DNA of 13,511 bases, taken from the NCBI GenBank assembly GCA_947483545.1, contig CANKNP010000115.1, positions 1-13,511 on the forward strand, read 5' to 3'. Of the stretch, positions 6,616 through 13,394 are shown in pieces. The notes beneath the pieces were generated by a model. It saw only the letters and a program-made list of their open reading frames with translations. It was not told the DNA's origin and searched no databases. A program made the position numbers and the translations under genes. Origin of the DNA: Deltaproteobacteria bacterium (GTDB taxonomy: Bacteria > Myxococcota > UBA796 > SXON01). Numbering within the stretch: position 1 is the stretch's first letter; each line of letters begins with the position of its first letter.

Positions 6616-9132
6616 ATGGCTGACCCCCTTCCGCGCTTGTGGTACCAGGCCGATGCCGCGATCCGCGCGGGGAGCTGGGAGACCTGGGGCTCCGGCGAGA
6701 AGCTCTTGCGGGCAGCGGAGGACAACCTGAGCCGGTCGAGGCCGGCCCACCGCGGCTGGCTGGAGCTGCTTGGGCGGCCAGCCGTCGCCGCGGATCCGGA
6801 GGTTCTGGCGCTGCTTGCCCAGGTGGCTGCGACGGCTCCCTGCGCGCCGGAGGGCCCGGCCACTGCGCTCTGGGCCTCGTTCCTGGTGGCGCCCGGGCTC
6901 CCGGGCCTCGTGACCCAGGCGCGGCTCGTCGCGGCATCAGGGCGCGCCCTCTGGACCTTCGGCGATCGGCTCGGGCTCGCGATGGTGGGCTTCGCAGCGG
7001 ACCCCACGCCGGCGGTCTCCATGCTGGCGACGGTCAACTTTCCCGAGGCGTCCACGGAGCCGGGCCGCTACCTGCAGTGGATCCTGCGCTGGCACGAGGC
7101 TCCGCACGCTCCGCGGGTGTTGGCTGCGCTGCTCGCGATCGAGAAGGGCGGCTGGACCTCGCGCCTGCTCGACGGGCTTGAGGGCCGCCTTACTGCGGCA
7201 TTTCCGATGCTCGCTGCGGCCAGCACCGTCCGGTGGGGGAGCGGACTCGGCGTAGAGGTGGCCGCCAGCGCAAGAGCGAAGAACACGTTCGCCATGCCGC
7301 GCGAGGCCGCCGCGCCTCTGTTGGCGTGGCAAGTGGCGCACGGTCATCCAACCCACCTACGGGCCGCGCTCCAGGCGCTGGGCGAGGTGGGGACCCGCGC
7401 GGAGCTTGGCTGCCTCGACGACGTGAAAGCGGACCCGGAGCTTGCGGAGGAAGCGTTGGCCGTCGCCGAGAAGATGGCGACCCGGGCCGCGCCGGAGGGG
7501 GGGCTGCGAGGGCTGGTGGCCGTGGCGCTCGCGGATCGTCGGTGTCCGTCAGGATGGTCGTTCGAGCAGCGTCGCAGGCTGGTGCGTCTGCAGCGGGGAG
7601 GGGACGCTCCGGCGGATCTACTGGCGTTGAAGGCAGCGTTAGAAGATGCGGCGGTGCGGTTGCCGAGGATCGCCGACGGGGGTGTGTCTGGCCTCGGGGT
7701 GGACCCCCAAGCGGTGGTCGAGGCGCTGGATGTGCTGGATCGGGGCCAAAATCCGACAGATCATCGGGGCGATGATCTGTCGGATTCGGAGCTCGTCGGG
7801 GATCTGGCGACCCGGGCGTGGGCGGGCGCGGGGTTGATGCAGGCGCGGTGTTGGAAGCTCGCCGGGGAGGGTCGGCTCCGGCTGGCGGACTCCAGGGCGA
7901 AACTGCTCGCGTTGGCGGCCAGGATCACGGACCCGGAGGCGGCCTACCGGCTTCGGGTTTGTGCGCTCCCGGAGGGGCGGGTGGCATGGGAGGCGGCGCT
8001 TCGGCAGCGCATGGGGCCAGAGGCCGAGGCGCCGGTGGCGGAGCAGGCGCACCTGGTGAGCCTGTCGAATGAACCGGAGGTCCTCTCCGCCTTCGCCACG
8101 CTCTACGCGGTGTCCGGCGTAAGCCAGATCGCGGTGTTGGTGACCCGCATTCCGCCCGCGGGTGTGGACCCTTTCTTGGGTCGGCTGCTGGACGTCACCT
8201 CGCAGGTGGACCTCAATAAGGCCCACGTGATCCTATCGAAATCGCCGATGACGCCCGCGATGGAGGACCGGCTGCTTCGGCTCGGCGAGCGCGAGGACGA
8301 AGGCTCCGCGCTCGCACTGCGGCGCCTTGCGGAGGTCGGCACGCCGTCGAGCCTGCCGGGTTTGTACGCGCTCTCAACGTCGGACGCTGTCGGTGGCGCG
8401 ACGAAAGTCGCCATCGCGGCGATCCTCTCGCGCGGCGTGGACCCTTCGGCGCCGGCGGGGGCGCTGGACATCGCCGGCGCAAACGCCGGTGCGTTGAGCC
8501 TCGCCACGGGTGTCGCTTCTACGCCCGCCCCCCAAACCGAGCGCTCCGGAGCGCTGCCGGAGGGCATCCCCGGGCCGCCGGCACGGAGGCTCCCCTTGGG
8601 CGCGGTCGTGAGCACGGTGATCATCGGGGGTGGCGAGTTGCCCCTCATGGCTGTCGGCTTCTGCGCGTTTCTCCCCTTCGGCTGCTGCGGGACGTGGATC
8701 CCCGATCAGCCCGAAGCGGCCTGGCGCCTCCTCCGACTGCCCGGCCTGACCTTCGGATCCTGCTTCCTGATCGCGCTGGGGGTTGGGTTGTTGTGGTTGC
8801 ATCTGGCGCACGTGGCGCAGGAGCTGCGGCTGTTGCGGGACGGGGTTTGCGCCTCGGCCATCGCCCGCCGGGGCGCGGGGTCGAACTGGACGATCTCGCT
8901 TCGAGATGAGGCGGGGGCGCTCCAACGGCACGGGGTCACGGGCACCTCTGCGCGGGCGCTGAATCGGTTGCGGCCGACCCAGGGCGAGTTCACGTTGCCG
9001 GTCCTGTACTTACAGGGTCTACAGGCATACTCGGCGGAATTCGGCTCCTATCCGCGCTCCGGACGGTCGCGGTGGAGCGGGGGCGGTGGGTGCGCGCCCA
9101 GGGCGTGGCCTGGCGTACCCTCGTGCACCTGA
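6616..9132 (+). CDS. large membrane protein, helical repeats plus C-terminal TM module; 3' end frameshifted
   Basis: 838 residues as the frame stands. The N-terminal two thirds is Ala/Leu-rich helical sequence; about residues 565-607 (ALALRRLAEVGTPSSLPGLYAL) look like a HEAT repeat. Residues about 658-688 and 709-735 are strongly hydrophobic, probably membrane helices. They are followed by a beta-like segment (LLRDGVCASAIARR to LPVLYLQG) resembling a DUF3592-type domain, a weak assignment. The last 20 or so residues are a Gly/Arg-rich out-of-frame tail: the true C-terminus, with a third membrane helix, continues in frame 3 to 9248. The start at 6616 is chosen because it aligns with the paralogue downstream; AAAGGA at 6594-6599 is rather distant. 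A 37-bp palindrome is embedded at 7750-7786. I do not recognise a named family. Confidence 0.75.
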   Translation: MADPLPRLWYQADAAIRAGSWETWGSGEKLLRAAEDNLSRSRPAHRGWLELLGRPAVAADPEVLALLAQVAATAPCAPEGPATALWASFLVAPGLPGLVTQARLVAASGRALWTFGDRLGLAMVGFAADPTPAVSMLATVNFPEASTEPGRYLQWILRWHEAPHAPRVLAALLAIEKGGWTSRLLDGLEGRLTAAFPMLAAASTVRWGSGLGVEVAASARAKNTFAMPREAAAPLLAWQVAHGHPTHLRAALQALGEVGTRAELGCLDDVKADPELAEEALAVAEKMATRAAPEGGLRGLVAVALADRRCPSGWSFEQRRRLVRLQRGGDAPADLLALKAALEDAAVRLPRIADGGVSGLGVDPQAVVEALDVLDRGQNPTDHRGDDLSDSELVGDLATRAWAGAGLMQARCWKLAGEGRLRLADSRAKLLALAARITDPEAAYRLRVCALPEGRVAWEAALRQRMGPEAEAPVAEQAHLVSLSNEPEVLSAFATLYAVSGVSQIAVLVTRIPPAGVDPFLGRLLDVTSQVDLNKAHVILSKSPMTPAMEDRLLRLGEREDEGSALALRRLAEVGTPSSLPGLYALSTSDAVGGATKVAIAAILSRGVDPSAPAGALDIAGANAGALSLATGVASTPAPQTERSGALPEGIPGPPARRLPLGAVVSTVIIGGGELPLMAVGFCAFLPFGCCGTWIPDQPEAAWRLLRLPGLTFGSCFLIALGVGLLWLHLAHVAQELRLLRDGVCASAIARRGAGSNWTISLRDEAGALQRHGVTGTSARALNRLRPTQGEFTLPVLYLQGLQAYSAEFGSYPRSGRSRWSGGGGCAPRAWPGVPSCT
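7750..7786. repeat. perfect palindrome with GGG centre inside a coding region (17-bp arms)
   Basis: AATCCGACAGATCATCG (7750-7766) and its exact reverse complement (7770-7786) surround GGG. It lies in frame in the large membrane-protein gene and encodes the Asp-rich stretch QNPTDHRGDDLSDSE without a stop. Arm length, spacer and relatively low GC match the two intergenic palindromes. The paralogue downstream lacks this region, so it cannot show whether the palindrome is an insertion. Confidence 0.85.
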
Positions 9133-9248
9133 TCTTGGGTTGGACAGTGCCCCTCGTCACACTCGTTGCCGGCGCCGTCTTGATGTACTACAACTTCTTC
9201 TATTTCTCGTTGGGCGGCACCTGGGCGGCGCTGTTCACCGAACCCTGA
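9060..9248 (+). pseudogene. displaced C-terminus of the large membrane protein (frame 3)
   Basis: From about 9063, frame 3 reads TVAVERGRWVRAQGVAWRTLVHLILGW, then a hydrophobic helix (PLVTLVAGAVLMYYNFFYF), ending at the TGA at 9246-9248. This matches in position and character the end of the downstream paralogue (RIVAVDASPHVRLLGNAWVLRPLGV plus a C-terminal membrane helix). It is therefore the natural C-terminus of the gene starting at 6616. Joining the frames needs one extra base between about 9045 and 9063. With it the protein would be about 877 residues. No canonical slippery heptamer is visible there, so mutation or sequencing error is likelier than programmed frameshifting. Confidence 0.75.
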
Positions 9249-9265
9249 CCGGATACGTCGCGGCC

Positions 9266-9583
9266 TTGACCCTCAGCCTCTCCGATGCCACCCGCCTCGT
9301 CGATGATCCGAGCTGGTCCGAATGGGCCTCGACGAACGCCCAGGCCCTCGTTCGAGCCGCGGATGTCGCCCTTGCCGGCAACACCGCGCAGGTCGCCCCC
9401 TGGATCGCGGTCCTTCAGCGCCCACCGCTGCGTCACCGCCCTGAGGTCCTGGCGTTCTTCGGGCGGGTGGCTGAGCGCTGGACCGCTCCCGACGGGGCAG
9501 ACGCGGTCTGGGAGGCCGTGGCGGATGCCCCGACGCTCCCAAGTCGGGAGCTCATCGCGGGCCCACGGATCCTGCGCCGCTGA
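9266..9583 (+). pseudogene. N-terminal fragment of a second, internally deleted copy of the membrane protein
   Basis: Frame 2 from the TTG at 9266 reads LTLSLSDATRLVDDPSWSEW and continues to PEVLAFFGRVAERW and AVWEAVADAPTLPS. It aligns with the first about 100 residues of the gene at 6616 (DAAIRAGSWETWG, PEVLALLAQVAAT, ALWASFLVAPGLPG). It stops at 9583, exactly where homology jumps about 370 codons ahead and into another frame. The TTG start, 17 bp after the stop of the first copy's restored frame, is tentative; no good ribosome-binding site is seen. The fragment is probably non-functional alone. Confidence 0.65.
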
Positions 9584-9624
9584 CGGAGCAGGCGCACCTG
9601 CTCGGCCAGGAGCCTGAGCCCCGT

Positions 9625-10848
9625 GTGCTGGAAGCCATCGGCGTGCTCTATGACGTGACGACAGGGGGGCAGCTCGTGGCGTTGCTACGCGCCTGGCCCA
9701 AGACCGGGGGCGAGGGGTGCTTGCCGGCCGTCCTCGCGACGGCGGAGCGCGGGGATCCGAGCAAGCGACACCTGATCCTTACGAATATGCACGTGGCGCC
9801 TTCGGTGGAGGGCGCGTTGTTGCGGATGGCCGAAGCCAGGGACCATCTCGGAACGCTGGCGCTGCGGCGACTTGCGCAGGCGGGCACCAGGGCGAGCTTG
9901 CCTGCGCTGTACGCGATCACGGCTCGGACGTCGCTGTTGGCAGACACCTGGACCTCGGCAGCGGCCGAGGCGATCACCGCGATATTGGCGCGCTGTCCCC
10001 CCGATCCCGGCGCACCGGAGGGGGCGGTGGGCATCGCGGATGTGAGCGCGGGCGGCGTCTCTCTGGCGGACACGTTGAACATGGCCGACCTGTTGGACGA
10101 GGCCGACCCGCGCGGGAAGGGACCGGGCACGCTGGCCTTGCCCGAGGATCATGACCCAGAGCCGCTGGTCTCCCCCGCCACGCCCGAGCGCCTGGCCGGG
10201 TTGTCGGCCGGAGCGGTCCCCCTGCCTCCTCCCCCACCCCGCGTTCTGGCCCCCGGGCTGACGCTCGCCGTCGCCGCGCTGGGCCCGTCGTCGTTGTGGG
10301 AGGAGCTGTGCCTCATTCTTGTCTTGGTCGTCTGCCTCACGGTCCTGCCCGTGCTCTGGAGGGCGCTCCCGGGCGGCACAACCGTCGCGACAGCCGGGTG
10401 GTACTTCGCGGGCAGCGGCGGGCTGATCGTCTTCGCGAACCTCGGCATCCTCAACCGACGGTTGCGCGAGGCGCACGCGTTCTGTCGCGTCCTCCGCTTT
10501 GGCACCCCGACACTCGCCACCATCGGGCCTGGCGGCCGCGGCTTCAACGTCACCATCCGCGGCGAGGACGGCGAGCTGCACGGCGACTCGTTCAAGCTGT
10601 TCCCGGGCATGCCGAAGCCGGTGGTGAGCCGAACGGCGGCTGCGGTGTACCTGTCAGGCAGCGGTGGCCGCTGGTCCCGCATCGTCGCGGTGGACGCTTC
10701 GCCCCATGTCCGCCTGCTCGGCAACGCCTGGGTGCTCCGGCCCCTCGGTGTCCGCGCGTGGATGCTGGGGGTGTTCGCGCCCGCGCTCAGCCTGGCTACG
10801 ATCTTCATGGTAGCTGTCGGGCTCCTCTACCAAGGCCTCTCCCGATGA
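9625..10848 (+). CDS. C-terminal half of the second membrane-protein copy (remnant, possibly still translated)
   Basis: 407 residues from a GTG at 9625; homology extends upstream in frame 1 to about 9571 (PAPLTEQAHLLGQEPEP) without a usable start. It aligns with about residue 471 onward of the protein at 6616: EQAHL, the HEAT-like LALRRLAQAGTRASLPALYAI, a conserved linker (GIADVSAGGVSLAD against DIAGANAGALSLAT), two hydrophobic helices (about 10255-10370 and 10395-10465), a beta-like domain, and a final helix (about 10760-10835). This copy has the C-terminus in frame, which exposes the frameshift in the first copy. AGGAG at 9608-9612 is the only ribosome-binding candidate. It may be a shortened working membrane protein or a decaying duplicate. 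It lies upstream of the hsp70-like gene on the same strand. Confidence 0.65.
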   Translation: MLEAIGVLYDVTTGGQLVALLRAWPKTGGEGCLPAVLATAERGDPSKRHLILTNMHVAPSVEGALLRMAEARDHLGTLALRRLAQAGTRASLPALYAITARTSLLADTWTSAAAEAITAILARCPPDPGAPEGAVGIADVSAGGVSLADTLNMADLLDEADPRGKGPGTLALPEDHDPEPLVSPATPERLAGLSAGAVPLPPPPPRVLAPGLTLAVAALGPSSLWEELCLILVLVVCLTVLPVLWRALPGGTTVATAGWYFAGSGGLIVFANLGILNRRLREAHAFCRVLRFGTPTLATIGPGGRGFNVTIRGEDGELHGDSFKLFPGMPKPVVSRTAAAVYLSGSGGRWSRIVAVDASPHVRLLGNAWVLRPLGVRAWMLGVFAPALSLATIFMVAVGLLYQGLSR

Positions 10849-10882
10849 CCACGTTCGAACGGGCGAATGGGCACCCTCGAAA

Positions 10883-11026
10883 CGGGGGGCTTGCCCCCCG
10901 CAGCCGATGCCCGACCGCACCCGAGCCGGGTCCCCGCGTCGGCGGGTACTCCCGCCGACGCGGGGTATGCGCTCGTACTCGAGCGCACCCCGGCTCGCTG
11001 GGGGGCGTGGGGGGCTTGCCCCCCAC
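10883..11026. other. array of four perfect hairpins with a three-way junction, upstream of the hsp70-like gene
   Basis: In order: CGGGGGGC-TT-GCCCCCCG (10883-10900); an outer stem CGAGCCGGG/CCCGGCTCG (10922-10930 with 10989-10997) enclosing a 15-bp perfect hairpin with loop TACT (10932-10965) and an 8-bp perfect hairpin also with loop TACT (10968-10987); then GTGGGGGGC-TT-GCCCCCCAC (11007-11026). Only one or two unpaired bases separate the stems of the junction. It fills the 235-bp gap between the membrane-protein remnant and the hsp70-like gene. It could be a cis-acting RNA leader, an attenuator or a cluster of palindromic extragenic repeats. Confidence 0.75.
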
Positions 11027-11083
11027 AAAGCAGGGCGGGTTCGGAAGCCAGCCAGGGCAAGACACTTCACCGCGAGGCCCTAC

Positions 11084-12745
11084 ATGACCAGAACCGGCTG
11101 GGGCCTCGACCTCGGCACGCACAACACCCTCGTGTCCCGTTGGAATCCCGAGGAGGCGCACCCCGAGATCCTCGATCTGCCCGGGATCTCCCGCCGCCCG
11201 CAGTTTCAGGGCGACCTGACCACCCCGGGCGTCATCCCCTCCGCCACCCACATCGACGACGACGGCGGCATCCTCACACGCCTGTCGAGCCTGCCCTGGA
11301 TCGCCGAGCACGTGGCGTGGGGCCGGCGCGGGTTCATCGGGGAACAGGCGATCGAGCTGAACCAGGGGCGACCAAGTGCCGCATTTGTGCCCACGTTCAA
11401 ACATTGGCTCGGCCGTGCGAGCCTCGCGCCGGTGGCGAAGTCCGATGGGCGTTCGATCACCGCGAGGGAGGTCGAGGAGGTCTACCTGCGGGAGCTGTTC
11501 GCCACGGTTCGGCGGGAACATGGGGATGTACCCGATGAGTTGGTGGTGACCGCGCCGGTGGAGGTGTTCGAGGGCTACCGGGCCGAGGTGGCGGCGATCC
11601 TCCAGAAGTATGGGGTGAACCGGGTTCGTTGGCTCGACGAGCCGGTGGCCGCGGCCATCGGATACGGCGTCGGCATCGGCGCTGAGCGGCGCATCCTGGT
11701 CGTGGACGCAGGGGCGGGCACGTTCCACCTCGCGTTGATGTCGCTGCCGGCGCGGGGGATGGAGGCGGGGCGGGCGGACGTGCTCGCGAAAGTTGGGAGG
11801 CCGGTCGGCGGAAACCACGTGGATGGCTGGATCCTCGACGATCTGCTGGCCGGGCTCTCGACCCAGCTGCCGGAGGCGGAGCCGTTCTGGCGCCAGATGC
11901 TGCTGGACGAGACGCGACGGGTCAAAGAGGCCAGCTACAGCCGGGGCCGCGAGCTTTTCATCTTCCATCCAGAGGTTCAACCCCTGCTCGCCGCTCGTCG
12001 GGCGCGGGGCGGTTCGGACGAGGTGTGGGTGGACCAGGATCGGATCCGCGGGGTGTTGGAGGCCAGGGGGTTCTTCACCATGTTGCAGGACGCGCTGGCC
12101 GAGCTGCCCCAGGGACCGTTGGACGCCGTCGATGATGTGCTGCTCGTCGGCGGTTCAACGCTGCTGCCCGGGGTCTTCCCCTTGTTCGAAGAGCGCTTCG
12201 GTCGTGACCGGGTTCGTGGCTGGCGGCCCTTTGAGGCCGTCGCGTTGGGGGCCGCGACGTTCGCCGCGGGTGCGATCACGATGGGCGACACGCTCGCCCA
12301 CGACTACGCGATCGCCGTCTGGAGCCAAGGGCAGGTGGATCCGACCTACGTGCCCGTGATCCGCCGGGGGACGCGGCTTCCGACGGCGCCCGATCACTGG
12401 CGTCGTCAGCTGGTCCCAACGTGCGCCCAAGGCACCCCGGAGACCTTCTTCAAGCTGGTCATCTCCGAGCTGGGCGCCCCCCGGGACGACGAGCGGCTCT
12501 TCGGCTGGGACGCGGCTGGAAAAGTTCGGGTGCTCCAAGGCGGCGAGGAGCGTCTCGTGGTCCCTCTGAACGAGGCGAACCCGACGCTTGGCACGCTAGA
12601 TCCTCCCCATCTGCCTGGCGACAAGACGCCCCGCCTGGACGTGTCGTTCGGCGTGGACGCGGACCGCTGGCTCGTGGCGACGGTCCGGGACTTGAAGACC
12701 GACAAGGTGCTGCTTGACGCGCAGCCGGTGGTGCGGGTGGTGTGA
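11084..12745 (+). CDS. divergent Hsp70 (DnaK-like) protein lacking the helical lid
   Basis: 553 residues. The actin-like ATPase domain fills about 1-400: phosphate-1 GLDLGTHNT (7-15), a FKHWLGR segment with Lys106 at the catalytic lysine position, TAPVEVFEGYR and LDEPVAAAIGYG (184-195, Glu186), and phosphate-2 VVDAGAGTFHLAL (206-218). VGGNHVDGWIL (241-251) and the adenosine motif VLLVGGSTLLPG (352-363) follow. The usual Asp after TF in phosphate-2 is His215. Residues about 401-553 resemble the beta substrate-binding subdomain (YVPVIRRGTRLPT), but the protein ends without the alpha-helical lid or an EEVD-like tail. I chose the ATG at 11084 because the ATPase fold begins there and GAGG precedes it; upstream in-frame codons lie in the hairpin array. 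No J-protein or GrpE gene is in the window. Confidence 0.9.
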   Translation: MTRTGWGLDLGTHNTLVSRWNPEEAHPEILDLPGISRRPQFQGDLTTPGVIPSATHIDDDGGILTRLSSLPWIAEHVAWGRRGFIGEQAIELNQGRPSAAFVPTFKHWLGRASLAPVAKSDGRSITAREVEEVYLRELFATVRREHGDVPDELVVTAPVEVFEGYRAEVAAILQKYGVNRVRWLDEPVAAAIGYGVGIGAERRILVVDAGAGTFHLALMSLPARGMEAGRADVLAKVGRPVGGNHVDGWILDDLLAGLSTQLPEAEPFWRQMLLDETRRVKEASYSRGRELFIFHPEVQPLLAARRARGGSDEVWVDQDRIRGVLEARGFFTMLQDALAELPQGPLDAVDDVLLVGGSTLLPGVFPLFEERFGRDRVRGWRPFEAVALGAATFAAGAITMGDTLAHDYAIAVWSQGQVDPTYVPVIRRGTRLPTAPDHWRRQLVPTCAQGTPETFFKLVISELGAPRDDERLFGWDAAGKVRVLQGGEERLVVPLNEANPTLGTLDPPHLPGDKTPRLDVSFGVDADRWLVATVRDLKTDKVLLDAQPVVRVV

Positions 12746-12767
12746 GGGAGAGGCGGGAGGCCCGGAC

Positions 12768-13136
12768 CTACCTCTTCAGCGTGAACGTACATCCCCCGTC
12801 GCACGTCCCCTCAATCTCATCGGCGCTCAGCACCGTTCCGACGCAGCCGCTCACGCCGTTGTCGTCGAACGTGACGGTGTCGCCAGCGACGGTGCCGTTC
12901 TTCGGCATGTCCATCGTCATGCCGCCGTCGGCTGTGTAGTCGATGGCGATCTCGCAGCCCGTGACGACGAGATCGCAGGGCGTCTTCATCTGCGGGCACT
13001 CGCCGTTCCAAGCCCAATTGTCGCCGGAGTTGACGGTGGAGCAGGCGGCGGTGTTCGTGTCGCCGCCGCTGGTGTCATCGTGGTCCATGTCCGTCATGCC
13101 CGCGCAGGCGGTGAAAAGGAGGGTGAAGATCAGCAT
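12768..13136 (-). CDS. small cysteine-rich lipoprotein of unknown function
   Basis: 122 residues. MLIFTLLFTAC gives a short signal peptide with an FTAC lipobox (lipidated Cys11). An acidic Asp/Thr/Met-rich linker follows (12-30), then a compact domain with seven further cysteines (32, 47, 54, 61, 98, 112, 116), suggesting disulfide bonding in the periplasm or at the outer membrane. The repeating G-x-V-x-G and CxG pattern suggests a small beta fold. The start at 13136 is chosen for GGAG at 13142-13145 (minus sense) with 5-nt spacing. An in-frame start at 13202 would add 22 residues including an RR pair and could give a more classical signal. The gene is convergent with the hsp70-like gene, 22 bp between stop codons. 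Confidence 0.75.
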   Translation of the reverse strand: MLIFTLLFTACAGMTDMDHDDTSGGDTNTAACSTVNSGDNWAWNGECPQMKTPCDLVVTGCEIAIDYTADGGMTMDMPKNGTVAGDTVTFDDNGVSGCVGTVLSADEIEGTCDGGCTFTLKR

Positions 13137-13290
13137 AGAGGCTCCAATTGCCGCCCCACTACCCAGATCGCGTCGGTTTGCATGGGTGATCCAGAGCACC
13201 ACCCGTGACGCATCAGATCACACCGGCCGCCCGTCCCTGGCGGTGCGTATAAGAACACGACCTGAGGTCTCATGCGCGCCATCGTCCCCG

Positions 13291-13394
13291 TCGCCGATTC
13301 TCCCGCCCCGCGAGGGAGTGTTGGCCCAGCTTTGAAAGCGCGCACTTCGTGGCGCCTTCAAAGCTGGCTCGCCGATTCTCCCGCCCCGCGAGGG
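13291..13394. repeat. 26-bp direct repeat bracketing a hairpin element
   Basis: The 26-mer beginning TCGCCGATTCTCCCGCCCCG occurs at 13291-13316 and again at 13369-13394. Between the copies, CCAGCTTTGAA (13326-13336) pairs with TTCAAAGCTGG (13357-13367), extended by GCGC/GCGC on the inside across one mismatch, with a TTC-containing loop. The arrangement repeat-hairpin-repeat resembles a small inserted element with duplicated flanks, or two repeat units of 78 bp of which the second is cut short. Confidence 0.75.

Noticed and set aside
9086..9265. Frame-2 open frame upstream of 9266 as the N-terminus of the second membrane-protein copy
   Set aside because: This part is Arg/Gly-rich, lies over the displaced C-terminus of the first copy, and has no counterpart at the N-terminus of the paralogue.
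13248..13253. TATAAG as a promoter -10 element
   Set aside because: It is conspicuous in GC-rich DNA, but no matching -35 sequence is found at about 17 bp on either strand and no gene start follows on the plus strand within the window.
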